Both the position numbers and the translations under genes were made by a program. The notes beneath the pieces were generated by a model that searched no databases, had not been told where the DNA came from, and was given only the letters and a program-made list of their open reading frames with translations. A stretch of DNA of 64,000 nucleotides from Nymphaea colorata. Lineage: Eukaryota; Streptophyta; Magnoliopsida; Nymphaeales; Nymphaeaceae. Within the stretch, counting starts at the first letter, position 1, and the number at the start of each line of letters is the position of its first letter. Positions 22,860-35,758 of this stretch are shown here, piece by piece. The stretch spans positions 2,911,544 to 2,975,543 of the forward strand of contig NC_045151.1 in assembly GCF_008831285.2 (NCBI RefSeq), read 5' to 3'.

Positions 22860-25542
22860 CTTTTCTTGACATTAACAAGTTGATACTATCCTATCAATGT
22901 GGTGTGGAACGGAGCAGGTTCACTAAATGCTACCATACAGTATTTTATGAATCTATTCTAATAATTTTTTGTGATAAATTCATCAAACAGAAGCAACTGT
23001 TGCATTTGCCAAAAAAATCCTTTAAAATAAGCGGTCTATACATATGGTCTGATGCATGAGCTTTGAGACCCTAGACAGTAGAGACGAGATAGCTAGTGAT
23101 TTTCAAAGCCTGAGAGAGGATGCCGGGGCGAGGGGCTTCCTCCGCCCTTTGTGGAATTGCGACGGGGTGAACGCCGCCCGTGTTGAATGACCAATTAAAT
23201 TTTCTAAGTGACTAGTCATATATGTCCAATCATGTTGTGTTACTTTTGGATTCTCCATTATGACGATCAATATCCGTTTATATATCTACACACTAAAGTG
23301 AAATTATATTTCCAAAATTTCGTGGTAGATGCAGTGATTTTTCTAACAACCACCAAATATACACCAAAATATGGCTTTTCTACAAAAAAAAAAAAGCGCT
23401 GCCCTCTTCAAAATAGAAGCTTCATAAAATTAATTATGCTGCTCCTTCAAGTTACCAAAAAGAAAAAAGCTCCCCCCTCATTAGAAAAATGAGGGATCAT
23501 TATTTTTTTGTGCATCCATGAGTGCTGCCAGGAACTTTTTATTAGAGGAGGTGAACAATAGTTACGAAATTTTAACAAGGCCAAAATAGAGTTTTACACA
23601 ACTTTTATTTCAGGGCTAAATCAAAATCTTTAAAAACTGAATGTATTTTTTTTTTTTGTTTTGAAATTTTGAGGGGCCACTGCATGCATCCAATAGACAT
23701 TGGACAATGGCTCTGTTACTGTTATGCAAACACTTGTCCAATAACCACCCGCAGCAAGGGCAGAGGCAAGGGAACCAAGGTGTCAGATATAAAAAAAATT
23801 CAAAATTTTCCTTGTAAATTTTAAAAAATTTAGTACAACCTGTATAAAAAATTTGAAAATGATGTTTCGGCCATTTTTAAAATTTTGAAACTACAATTCA
23901 ACCCCGCAACAAAAAATTCATAACTCTACCCCTGACCCTCATGGAGTATATATCTACCATAAGGATGAGAGGTGGCTCCTCCTTTCTCACTTTTTGAGAG
24001 ATTGTTTAGTTTAATCATCATAAAAAGTTGTCAGTGAGATGAGAAAGGTACCTTTGCCCCTAGGGTCAATGATTGCTTGGGAACCTATGTGACATTATGA
24101 TTGCAGTTCAAAAGGAATAATACTCATGAGAATCAAATTAAATATGTGTGTCGTCATCTACCAAACCAACTAGCTATGTTGGACAACCGAATCATCAAAA
24201 AAGAAAATGACCATAGTAAAAAGTGTGCGTCAAGAAACTATCATAACAATATCAACATTTTAGAACCCAAATAAAACATCACTAGACCGTCCTCTCAAAT
24301 ATCACAAGACATATATCTTCGTTATGCCATTGACATTATTAGCAACGTCGATTTCAATTTTCAAGTTTTAAAAGCATTGCATTTGATCGGATGGGCAGAC
24401 TCAGATGGTTCATTTGGCAACTTGTGTCAAGAGTGACTGATGCCAGAGACAAAGATATCTAAAGAACCAAAGCTTAGATATAAAAAAATTTAGTTTAATA
24501 TATATAATTTGAAAATTTCTATTTCAGCTTCTGTTAAAACGTTGAAAGTATAGCTTTTTTTTTTACATATATAATTTTGATAGCTTACTATCTCCTATGA
24601 TTCAAATACACTTCAATTTTCGAGCTTTGCTAATATCCGCTACATTCAAAAAGGTCTGAGGTTGAATCATCTTTGAGTTCCTTCAATGCTAGAGGCGAGG
24701 GGGTGAAGATACTTACAGTTGGCAAGTCCGTGTCCTGTACTCAGATCATGTGAAGACTGACTGGGCGATTGGTCCAGAGAGTTGATTTGGCTACTTGGCT
24801 GGTCATAAATTTTATAATGCACTTTTTCTATAAATAATTATAGTAGGTAAGCATGTCAGGATTTCATGCTTAATTGTTTCAACAATTGAAATTGAGTAAT
24901 ACGTAATGTGAGTGTTTGTGCATACTTACTAATGTATGTTTGTGATATTTCACTATTCAAAAAAAAAATAAAAACTTTAATTTTCAGCTACACAGTATAA
25001 AAAATAATGTGTAATCAGTTGATGATCCCAGTTGACTCAGCGAACCCTGACTGCAGACCCAGTAAATAGAAGTTATTTTCTGACTCAGGTGACTCGTGAT
25101 TTTATGCAATTATGGACTTTTAAAAAATTGAATAGATGCTTACTGTCGTAAAGAGTATAAATATATGTATGTATTTCTTTAGCCAACAAAATGCTCTGGC
25201 TCCTCACACACATAATTCAATATAATGCAATCGGTGGATGATTTCAGCATACACACACAAAGACCCTCGACTTATTTGCACCTGTGACTACACGAAAGGC
25301 AGTAGACACTAGTACAAGTAAATTAACTAATTATCTCGATTGCCAATTAATTCTGCCTATTACTCTTCTAATTAATACGTGAACAGTTAAATATACAAAA
25401 GCTTTTGGTCATGGGAAATGAGCTGCCCTTTGAGTACTATAAAAAAGCAAAATCAATTGCTTTGCTGAGAATTAAGTAAAAAGAAGGTTTAAAGAAATAT
25501 CAAAACAAAAACATGTTGAAAATATATAAGACAACGTCTTCC
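22860..25542. other. Intergenic region rich in small AT-rich repeats
   Basis: No gene recognised. It contains GGGGC-type repeat copies at about 23527-23690 and 23757-23933, plus a shorter fragment near 24470-24560. The rest is AT-rich and unassigned. Confidence 0.5.
23757..23933 (+). repeat. Short AT-rich MITE-like repeat with GGGGC-type ends
   Basis: Begins AAGGGCAGAGGCAAGG and ends CTCTACCCCT, an imperfect inverted pair. The core is AAATTTT-rich. Same family as 38199-38362. Confidence 0.55.
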
Positions 25543-26203
25543 TGTTGGATAGTGGCCAAGACCTCTACCCATTCTTTTATGCCCAGCCCCAACCCTACTC
25601 TGACTTAGGGTTTATCACTTGTATTCCTGATCAATAGAAGCAAACCCATCAGCACATCACTCACCTCTCCTTTTGTTTATCTCTTCTTCCTCTTCCTTTC
25701 TATTTGTTCACAGGTTCTTCTTCCTCTTTCTCTCTATTTGTTCATAGGTACTGCCTCTTTACGCTGAGAGGCTATGGTTGATACCATTGTCACAGAAAAC
25801 ATCGTTTTTTTAAAAAAACGCGTATTTAACACCAAAAACAGTTCTGCCGTATAATACCTGTACTATTCCCTTTTTAAAAAAAAAACATCAAAAAACAAAA
25901 AACACGTATAATACCCGTTTAATACCCGTATAATACCTGTATTATACGTTATTTTTCCATTTTTTGCTGTTTTTTTATTAATTATTACTTTTTATAATTT
26001 TTAAGATGTATTAAATATTTATTTTTTTAAAAAAATTTGCCGAACTTTTCCTGTTTTATTCCTGATATATAAAACTTTACCGTATTATATCCGTTTTTTT
26101 CCTCACCCTTTAATTACCGTTCCCATTTTTTGTGACAATGGTTGATACATCGTTGGTGCACACAAGAAACACCAAACGCCGTTCCTGTGCTTAAGATCCA
26201 CCA
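25543..26203 (+). repeat. LARD left LTR, interrupted by a MITE
   Basis: Matches the right LTR except for a 356-bp MITE at 25785-26140 and a ~120-bp deletion after ACCCATT that removes the CTTGTAACTGCAAGG segment present on the right. Confidence 0.85.
25785..26140 (+). mobile_element. 356-bp MITE with CATTGTCACA ends, inside an LTR
   Basis: The ends are perfect 10-bp inverted repeats (CATTGTCACA and TGTGACAATG). GTTGATAC is duplicated exactly on both sides (25777-25784 and 26141-26148). The right LTR shows the uninterrupted site. The inside is AT-rich with repeated GTATAATACC and TATTATACG words and has no ORF. An 8-bp duplication fits hAT; counting the preceding G on each side gives 9 bp, which would fit Mutator. 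Confidence 0.85.
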
Positions 26204-26204
26204 G

Positions 26205-26217
26205 TGGTATCAGAGAC
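26205..26217 (+). other. LARD primer-binding site
   Basis: TGGTATCAGAGAC, one base after the left LTR, complementary to initiator tRNA-Met. Confidence 0.8.
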
Positions 26218-27555
26218 ACTGTTCTTCAAATCCAAAGTAAGTCTGTTAAGGCTTCGCTGGTGCTTGATGTTTTAGTGATCACAACCTGCGCACGCATGAA
26301 TATCGTTAGCTTATCATGATATTTTTCGATCATGCCTCGTGAGTATGAAGCTTACTAGATAATATTGAAGCATGCTAGACAGATCAGTTGATTTTTTTTC
26401 TACTCCATTAGAGTTTTCATGTTGTGCTCTGTTTTCTGTGTCTAAGAAAGACTGAGAACAGAGTCGACCTTCTGTCGAATCTTCTAGTTGAACAAGATCG
26501 GTATCACCTCGAACAGGGGAAGAAATACCCTCGCCGAGGATTCTGTTGAAAAGTTTCGAAAGAAAGATCAAAATAAACAACAGAATTATGATCAATGGTC
26601 TAGTTTCATAGCACGCTCTGAGAGGGAGATTACCTCGGCTGGTTATTCTCTGTAATTGTTGACTGAGTGCAGGCTGTTGTGCATTTTTCGGTGAGCCATG
26701 TGCAGGTCGACGGAGTTAGAAGCTGCTCCCGGCCTCCTTTCTTTTTTCTTTTTACCCCTTCTGTTTGATGGTCGATTTTTTTTTCAGTACCATTTGGGTA
26801 CAGTAAACGATTAAAGGGGAGTTGTGTCCGCAGTGATTGGTTTCTTCCGCCACAAGGGAATGCCTTGACATTCTTCGAGGGGAGCGAAAAACTCTTGCAG
26901 AAATCATGTTCTCTTTGAGATTGTTTCATCTGCAAGAAACGGCAAGCTAAAGCGTTCGACTGTAAGAGGGTTTTTTGGCGTTTCTTGAAAACGCTTTGCG
27001 AGGGAATCAAAATTAAATGCACCGTACATGTCCCATGAACTGATGAACTGCTCTTTTTCCGGCTCATCAGCTGCCCATTCAAACTTTAGAGATCGCCGGC
27101 TATGTTTCTCACCGGCGGCAGGGACAACCGTCTCGGTTCTTCCCCTCGTTGAAGTTGTAGACCATCTTTCTCGGCTGTGGCTGTGGAGAGAGGTCGAGAA
27201 GAGGCGACGGGAGAAAACCAGGTGGTGGATGAAACCCCAGCGGAGAAAGTTCAAGAGAAGAGAGAGAAATAGTGCGGACGAAATGAAAAACAAAAACGGT
27301 CGGACTGAATTTATCCTCAAAAACTAAAAATGACGAAATCAGTACATCTTTTTCGTCAGTTTTCGAAAAAGTGTGTCATATTTACTGAGAATTAAAGCTG
27401 CAACTGAAAACTTTTGAAAAAAGAAACTTGCGAAAGTTAGTTTAAGCAAAAAACAGGAGCTTTATCCGAAATTTCATGATAATACCCTCAGATTTTTTTG
27501 AAAGAGGGTTCTAGGAAAACTTTTGCAATTTTTGCACAAAACTACGCACTGGTAC
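26218..27555 (+). other. LARD leader, noncoding
   Basis: No recognised protein. The longest open frames lie on the minus strand (27320-26904, 27082-26630) and overlap in different frames without any domain, so I treat them as chance. Confidence 0.55.
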
Positions 27556-27563
27556 CCTTAGGA

Positions 27564-27750
27564 TAGGGCTGCACAACGAGTCGAGGCAACTCGGGCTCGA
27601 CTCGAACTCGCTCGAAAAAGCTAGGCTCGAACTCGACTCATTTATAAACGAGTCGAGTTCGAGCTGAAAGTTAAACTCAAAACAATAAACGACTCAAGTT
27701 CAAGTTGCAAGAACTTGACTCGTTTAAACTCGACTCGACTGATTATATAA
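27564..27750 (+). repeat. hAT-1 left end with subterminal CTCGA repeats
   Basis: Terminal inverted repeat followed by about ten ACTCG or CTCGA words in both orientations, mirrored at 33170-33322. Confidence 0.85.
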
Positions 27751-28190
27751 ATTAAATTGGATAAACCAGTTCGCTAAACCAATTCACCGGTTTAGGGTAA
27801 AAACCTTTTTTCTCTTGGGCGTCTTCGCATTTACACTTCCGCCTTTTGCCTCTCTTTCTTCCCGTCTGCTCTCTCTCTTGCTGTCTTCCCTCTTTCGGCG
27901 ACCAGTACCACCCTCTTCCGGCGATCACGACCTTCGGCGTCTCGGCCTTCCGTCTTTCCAACTGCTATCACTCTCTCTTCCCTTGCTCTCTCTCTTTCTG
28001 TCTTCCCTCTTCCGTCGACTAGACGAGAAGACTGCAGGGCAGGCTGCCTTCACCAGAGGGAAGCCAAAACCGGTTCGTGGTCTTCAGCCAAGTGTTCGGC
28101 GACATTGTTCGATCCTTTTCAACTATCAGCTTCTCTCCGGCTAACTTCCTAGTCCAACAAGCTCCATTCCTCTCGTGAACCAAGTACGTT

Positions 28191-29716
28191 TTCTCTTCTA
28201 CCGCTTACCCTCTCTCTTCTTCCAAACCTTCCCCCTTGGCCCCTACCCTTTCTCCCTGTTCGGGTTTTGCTAATCAATAGTATTTTCTGGGCATATTCTC
28301 CCTTCTTCGGAGTCTCTTTCTCTTTATCTGATTGTTACCCTGTTTATTTATTGTTCATATGTTGGTTTCTGATAAATGAAGACAGTTGATCATATTTCTT
28401 GTTTTCTGTGTTACTTTGTGTTACTTCTTTTTCATGCATTTATTGAATGGCTTAAAGCATTCTCTTAGTGTGAAACTTTGCTCGATTTTTCAACATCAAA
28501 TTTTCCTGTCATGCTTCTTGTTAGGATCCGGAAGATTGTCAATATCTGCTTTTGTTGGTTTCTGAGTGAATTTCTGTATTAATGACTATGGTTAGCATCC
28601 ACATATCTATATTTCAGATACATATGTCTGGCAAATAATACAGTTTTAGTTTCTGAGGTTACACCCCGTCAATATTCTGAGATTTTTTGTACTGGGTGGA
28701 GTCTTACCCTCCCGCTAAGGATTTCAACTATTTCTTTGGGTCACTTTCTACAAGTTTATAGGATCTGAGTAGTTTTATCATTTAATAGATTCAACCATTT
28801 CTTTCTTCCTTCTTCTTGAGATATACAGTTGATATGTTTCAAACCCCTTTCATCTACACAATGTTTCGCGTTCTTGAAATATAGAGTTAGCTTTTTTTTT
28901 TCTGCCATCATAAACGTCATTATTTTGTCTGTTGTCTTCACTTAGCCCTTGTTTTTCTTTATTATGTATGATTTTTGCTGTTTGTGAACCATTATGCTCA
29001 TTTTGTGTACCTTCATGTTCCTAGACTCTCTATATTGTGCTATTTTTTTGTTAAGTGATAACAGCTCTACTTTCTAATGTGCAAGAAGAGGAGGAGGTGG
29101 AGGTGGAGTTGGAGATGGAAGTTCTATGGCAATGATGACTATTTTTTATCTTTAATTGCAGTAGGTATCATTTATGAACTTTTAGCTTGAATGTTTTGAC
29201 GAATGGATGCTTTATATGAGTTTACAAATTATTCGACTTGAACCTTGTAACTGCAATAGACCATCATTATATATGAACTTATAAACTATTTTGATTGAAA
29301 TTTTGGATGGTTGCAATGTGTTAATAATTAATATGAACTTATGTTGCAACTCTGACAACAAAATATTATGTGTTAATATGAAGTGCACCCGAAAGGGCCT
29401 AGTCAGGATGCATCCCTGTAAGGGAAAGAAGCAAAGCAGAATAGAAAGTTTGTCATTGATTGTGGCAAGAAAATTGCCTTTGAGGCATGGAGATTGTGTT
29501 TGAGGCCATGACAAAAGAGAGGCATTATCGTATTAAAAAAGCATTATATATTAAAAAAGTGTCTTCACCAAGAGAAAATACTACAAACAATTACTATGCA
29601 ATTCGGGAGCAGGTTCATGAGAACTATCTATTCTAGGAATCTCTACAGAACAGTATATAGCTGATGACCATTTAGATCCTACTTATTTAAAGTCAGTTGA
29701 AAGTGAGGATGTAAGT
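28191..29716 (+). other. hAT-1 5' noncoding region
   Basis: T-rich sequence between the CT-rich leader and the transposase remnant, consistent with a 5' intron of the transposase gene. No protein domain is seen. Confidence 0.45.
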
Positions 29717-31548
29717 ATGGATAAAGTTGAAGAACCAATGCCTAATAGTGGCACAAAAAGGCAAAGGGCAAGGACTTCTTCAGTTTGGAATGATTTTGAA
29801 GAAGTAACTGTGAGTGATATGAAAAAAGGTAAATGCAAGTATTGCAAAACAACATTTTCTATAAGTACAGAAAGAAGTACATCATTAATGAGAAGACATA
29901 AGTGTCTTATGCGTCCTGGTAATATGAGACAAAATACTTTGAACTTTGGCACTTGTGAAGTTTCAGGCCTTACAAAGGAAGCAATGAGTAAGGGTGCCAA
30001 ACTTGAACCCGAAAAATTAAGAGAAATAATAGCAAAGATGGTAGTTTGTCATGAGTATGCATTTAATACTGGGAAGAGATGTCACAAAATTATATGAGGT
30101 CGAAAAAAAGAAGTTGAAGGAATATTTTAAAGGTGTTCATTCCATGCTTTGACAATAGATATGTGGACATCTAATCAACAAATTGAGTACATTTTCATTG
30201 CAGCTCACTTCATAGATCATTCTTAAACACTTCAAAAGCGTATAATTGGTTTTAGCCAAGTCGAACCACCTCATATTGGGAAGAATCTAGCAAAATTGAT
30301 TGCTAAAAATATTCAAGAAAGGGAAATTAAAAAGAAGATCATCTCCATTACAGTTGACAATGCTTCTTCTAATGATGTTCTTGTAAGAACATTGAATGAA
30401 ATTTTAGAGAAAAGTGGTGTAAATCTATACCAAGGCGGTAAATTTTTTCATGTCCGTTGTTGTACACATATATTAAATCTAATGGTGCAAGATGGTTTGT
30501 TTGCTGTTAGAGATGAACTTGGTAAGATTAGAGAGGCAGTCAAATATGTAAAATGTTCTCCATCAATACTTCACAACTTTCAAGTTATAGTAGATGAATT
30601 TGAAATTCATGGTCAAAAGAAGTTGGTACTAGATGTTGCAACTTGATGGAATTCTACTTATTTGATGTTGAAGGTTGCACTTATATACAGACATGTTTTT
30701 GATAGATATGTTATGGAAGATGCTGGTTTACTTAGTTGCTGGATGCAGATGAATGGGAGAGAGTGCAAAAAATATGTACTTTTCTTGAAGCATTTTATAA
30801 TGTTTCTGCGCTTTTTTCAAGGTCCAAGTATCCTACAACAAACTTATTTTTCTTAGAAATTTGGAGGGTTCAAGAATTATTACAAGAAGAAGTTGTAAAT
30901 GGGGTTAGCTTTATGAAGAGAATGACATCCAAAATGAAAGAAAAGTATGATAAGTATTGGAGTTCTTGCAATATGTTGATGGCTATTGCTTCCATATTAG
31001 ATCCAAGAATAAAGTTTAGTTTAACAGACTTTGTCTTTTCAATGACTTTTAGTCAGATAGAAGAAAAGGAATATTAGATGACATTAGTAAGAAATACAAT
31101 GCAAGAACTTTATAACAGCTACGTTACAAAAATTGAAGGTTTAAATAAAAATGTTGAATGTGATGCTACTACTTCTATGAGAGGAACTGACTCATCATGT
31201 AGCAACTCCAATAGATCTAGTGTCAGATTTTTTTGCTTTTTAAGCAAAGCAGACAATGTTTCTTTCCAAGCTCCAAAGTCTGGGCCTGATATGTATTTAG
31301 AAGATGGATTGCTGAAATGTGATGCTACTACTCATGATTCGTTTGATGTATTGATTTAGTGGAAAGATAAAGAATTGAAATACCCCATTTGATCACATAC
31401 GGCACGAGATATATTATGCATTCATATTACCACAGTTGCATCTGAATATGCTTTTAGTATTGGAGGTCGAGTTATGGATGAATGTAGAAGTTCATTGAGT
31501 CCAAAGATAGTAGAAGAATTAGTTTGTGCAGGTGATTGGATAAAATAG
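29717..31548 (+). pseudogene. hAT-1 transposase, broken
   Basis: The order is that of plant hAT transposases. A BED zinc finger (VWNDFEEV, CKYC, then HKC; about 29785-29915) comes first. Next is TIDMWTSNQQ (about 30153), which carries the first catalytic Asp, then TVDNASSND (about 30351) with the second, and RCCTHILNL. The C-terminal dimerisation domain carries SEYAFSIGGRVMDECRSSL (about 31444-31500). Stops occur at 30096, about 30127, about 30223, about 30643, 31075 and 31357, and there is a frame change between about 30650 and 30736. It would have cut and pasted hAT ends; it no longer can. Confidence 0.92.
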
Positions 31549-33165
31549 TATGGTGACCCTATGAATCTTGTACCGGTGTTGCTAAAGGTACGTACTAAAC
31601 AATATATCAAAGTTTATCACGTTTATTTTGTACGTATATGTCATAGAAGTTGTTTATTGATCAATTATTGTTGGTTTTTTTGTAGGGTACTGCTGAAGAT
31701 GAGATAGCATGACATGATTCAACATCATTTCAAACATATTATGTAGTAACAACTAACAAAATACCAGATATTGTTTTATGTTCGGTGGTTGTTTTGTTCT
31801 TATATGCTTGACTTTACCTTGATGACAACATTATCAGCTGAATTTCTTTGGAACACAGTCAATATTGATTTCTTTTATGCTAACATTTTTATTTTGATAT
31901 GCAGATACTGTAAGTTTCAAGTGACAGAATATCAGTATATTGCAGAAAATTTTTTGTCTTAGGCTCAATGGCACGATGAGATATGCACTTGAAAACTTCC
32001 TCTCCTTGAGAACATTGTGATATGCATATACTGTATTATTCTCCTAGCTCTGTGGGTTGCCGTTTTCTGCAATATTCTCATATTTTGTCACTTTCTGGTT
32101 GCCTGCAATATGGTTTTGAATTTTTATTTACATTTAGGTCGGAGAATTGGGCTACGCAACTGAACTTGGCAATGATGTTCAATACAGTGGTGACCCAAAT
32201 GAAGAAGAGGTGTTGCAATATGCAAGAGTTGTTCTTGATGTAAAACCCTGGAGTAATGTTATTTTGAGAAACTGCCTTGTAAAAGTGCGGTTCATTGATA
32301 GACATGTAGATTCTTTTGTTTCCAATTATAATCTTTGAAATTATCTTTCATATTTAGTTAGATACTGTAAGCTGCTGGTCTTTTGTTGATCTAAAGTTTC
32401 CATTTGATGTTATTTTATTGTTATAGATGTTGACCTTAAACCTTTTTTTTAATGACATTCATAATGGATACTCGTAATCTTGCACAGCGGGCGTTTAGAT
32501 GATGTGTTGTAAGCCCTATCATTTCTGTGTATATTCTTCGCATAAGATTAAATGCTTGATATCCTTGTTATATTTCTGGAACAACTCCATTGAGATTATA
32601 ATATCCTTGTTATATATCTTGAACAACACAATTGTTTGAGTGTACTGCAGAATGAAGGTTTTTCACTGATTCATGGAAGGCCTTAAAAGTAACGACATGC
32701 CTCTGCCTAGTTTCTCAGACTCACAGACACACATGCCATTATGGTTGTCTTCTTGGAATTTTGGAAATAACTGGCATGTGAATGAACGTTTCATTAATCA
32801 TCATTGTTATTTTTCAGAATGAATTGGTCCAATTGAATGTGGGTGTGAGTCTAATCAATTATCATAGAGGTGTGAATGGATAGTGATGGTGGCTGGACTG
32901 TTAGATGTTAGTTATGATATCAGCTAAAGTACTGGTGCCCCTTCGAAGTCTAAAGATTTTGTTTTGTATCTCATACAAACTCATATTGCTACTTTTATTG
33001 AACTCGAAAATACATATGAATGGATCTGCCACTCAATTGTGGAATTTAATTTGTTCAAGGCAATTGGTGTTCACCAATATTTTCATTTATAAAATAAACA
33101 GTCATCAACTGTTCGCTATAGCAATTGATAACTCATAATTCTATGAAATGGAGTTCAAAGGACAG
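31549..33165 (+). other. hAT-1 3' region
   Basis: AT-rich, noncoding. TACTGTAAG recurs at about 31905 and 32364. No gene recognised. Confidence 0.5.
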
Positions 33166-33169
33166 TAAA

Positions 33170-33322
33170 CGAGTTAATTGAGTTAAGTGAGTCGAGCTCG
33201 AGCTCGACTTTGTATAATCAAGTCGAGCTTGAGCTCATGTTAGGCAGCTCGACTCGAGTCGAACTCGAGCTCGAGCTCGAGCTGGGCAAGCTCGAGCTCG
33301 ACTCGGCTCATGTGGAGCCCTA
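33170..33322 (+). repeat. hAT-1 right end with subterminal CTCGAG repeats
   Basis: Includes a nearly pure run of GAGCTC and CTCGAG words (33245-33305), then the terminal repeat ending in GGAGCCCTA. Confidence 0.88.
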
Positions 33323-33330
33323 CCTTAGGC

Positions 33331-35700
33331 TTATTAAATTGCCAAAAAAAAAGGGGTTTTGAAAATATATTTGAAAGGCAAAGGGAAATTGAGGTTCTAA
33401 GTTTAAGTTTAAATTTGAGATTTCTATGCATGCTTTAGAATATTATTGAAAATCTCCTCAAATGATATAATTTATGTTGTTCTCCTTTTATTATTCTTTA
33501 CTTGCCATGAGATTAATTTAGAAATAACTTTAAGGGTGGGAGCTTCAGAATTGGCGAAAGCTGAAAAATGGTTAGCAACGTGTATTTTGTGCATGCATGA
33601 CCCAATGGCAGTATAAACCTTGTGTTTCTACACTAACTAAAATCTCAATTGGATATGGACATTATGTTGAACCATGTTCATATTGTACTTTTGAATATGG
33701 TTCATTTTTCTTTGTTTAAGTACATATTGATTCTAGTGTTGATATCATTGTGTATGGGTCTACATCAGTATGATTTGAATCGAGATAATTATTTAGATTT
33801 TTGCTTTGGATCTAATTGTACTTAAGACCCATATTTGTGTTCAGTTGAGATCATGACATATTCAGATCTCAATTGGTTTGGATATTGGTTAAAAATTCAT
33901 ATCCTATTCATGTTTGTTCAAATATATGTTATTATACTTGCTGTACGAATATTCATTGTCATTTTAGGTTCATGCTGATACTAGATATGGCCAAAATTTT
34001 ATTTTATATATCCATTTGCCTGTTGAATTTGGATGTCACGATAAACGTTGCATGTTTTTGGAGCATGATCTGATTTGACTCGTTTACACCTTTTGTTCAA
34101 GATCAAGATCTTGTTTATATTAGATCTAAACGTATTACGATATGCATTGATCTTTAGATCTAATTGTTTTACGAGTTGTACATTTTCAATGTGAGTAGCA
34201 CTAGAGTGCTAAAAGATGAATTTATTTTGCTCCTAATGAAAGAATATTCTTGGGATAAAGGTTATATTACTATGTGTTTATCCTATTTAAAAAGAATGAT
34301 TATATTATTGGTTGTTGGTATGCTAAGAGGTGTAAATCAACACTCTTAGACGTAGTGAGATCCATATGGCATTGTGCTGGGTTCATGATAAATTTAGATC
34401 CAGACTAACTTAGTTGAATCATTGGCTCCAAATACCCATACTGACGTTGAATACAATATATCATTATGTTTGCCTTTTGTTAGGTAATACTCTTAAGCAT
34501 GATGAAAACCATATTAATGAAATATTTTAGTTGAAGATTTGTTGTACTATAAGTTCTAGTACATGAAATATTATTTTCCCTTATCAAAGATGGCTAACAG
34601 ATATGAATTCAAATAATTCTAAAGTGCTATTGAACAAAGAGTTATTTACTCCATTGCTGAGGTGAACTTGTTTTAAATGTATGTTCAAGAGGTGTAATGT
34701 AACACTCTTGAACTGAAACCCATCTGAAGTTTGAATGTCTTTATTTGGAGACTTGCTTTATTTGCTTTTAAGGGTGATGAATTAGTATGGATATAGATAT
34801 ACATCATCTCAATCTCAAGGTAAAGAAATTTTTCTTGTTTCACCTTGTTCAAGAATTGGGCTATTGTTTGGATCCAAACATGGTTGTTGAAATCATGTCG
34901 TACAATATTTCATATGGATCATTTGTATTTTTTATATTCATATTAGTTATATTGTGGATATTGCTGATTTGATCCGAATTTCTATATTTGAACTCATCCA
35001 CATTACATAAAGTCTAGCTTCAGATCTAAACTGACTTGTTTAGATATGTGGGAAAAGAAAATCATATCCTGTTTGCTTTGGTTCTAATATATGTTATCAT
35101 GTTTGCCTTTGGATATGATCATATTGTAGTATGTGTTACCATTCTATATTCAAAGGTTATTCTGGAGAATTATTGAATAAAGTTTCATTTGCTTCTCTTT
35201 CTTAGGAAAATGAATTTGTCTTTTAGTGCATGCTCAAGAGATGTAATGTAACACTCTTGGACCAAAATTTATATTGACAAGAATGTATTTCTTTGAAGCT
35301 TTATAACGCTAAAGTGCTAGTACATGATAACTTGTTTTAATTAAAAGAAAGATGGGTTAGCATTGATCCAAATATGGTTGTTGAATCGTGTTGTATAATA
35401 TTTCAATGAGGATACTGTGTTTTTAAATTTATATTAGTGGTATTGTTGATATTACTAGTTTGGATCTATGCTAATATAATTTGAATCTTTATATTCATGT
35501 GGATTTTGGAACTGGATCTATTTATTGCTTGAGATCCACCTTACAGAAAACTTTGATTCAGATTTGAATATACATATTTGGATATATGGTTAAACATCTA
35601 TATCCTGTTTATATTAGATCCAAGTATATTATGTTATTTGCTCATTTGTGAATCAAACTGCTAGCATGCTATTAAGCGAGTTCTTGTTTGAGAATGAATT
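33331..35700 (+). repeat. LARD internal region with a ~500-bp repeating module
   Basis: The words AGAGGTGTAA.....ACACTCTT recur near 34327, 34688 and 35229, with a weaker GAGGTGTAA near 35721. GATCCAAA.ATGGTTGTTGAA recurs near 34870 and 35368, and AATATATGTTAT...TTGC or similar near 33920, 35085 and 35625. The array is degenerate and has no lasting reading frame. Confidence 0.6.
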
Positions 35701-35758
35701 TGATTTCAATATTTGTCATGAGGTGTAAGATAAAGGCAGGGTATATGATGTTTTATGT

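Larger units (their letters stand above)
27564..33322 (+). mobile_element. hAT-1: 5.76-kb hAT DNA transposon with decayed transposase
   Basis: The ends are TAGGGCTGCACA on the left and, reverse complemented, TAGGGCTCCACA on the right. They are flanked by CCTTAGGA (27556-27563) and CCTTAGGC (33323-33330), a 7/8 match to an 8-bp target duplication. Inside both ends are dense ACTCGAGCTCGA words (27575-27745 and 33170-33305), likely transposase-binding subterminal repeats. A CT-rich leader (27790-28190) ends near a splice-donor-like AAGTACG. The transposase remnant follows at 29717-31548. It is inserted in the LARD element. Confidence 0.92.

Noticed and set aside
26630-27320. Overlapping minus-strand frames of 138 and 150 codons in the LARD leader
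   Set aside because: They lie in different frames over the same DNA, antisense to the element, with no recognisable motif.
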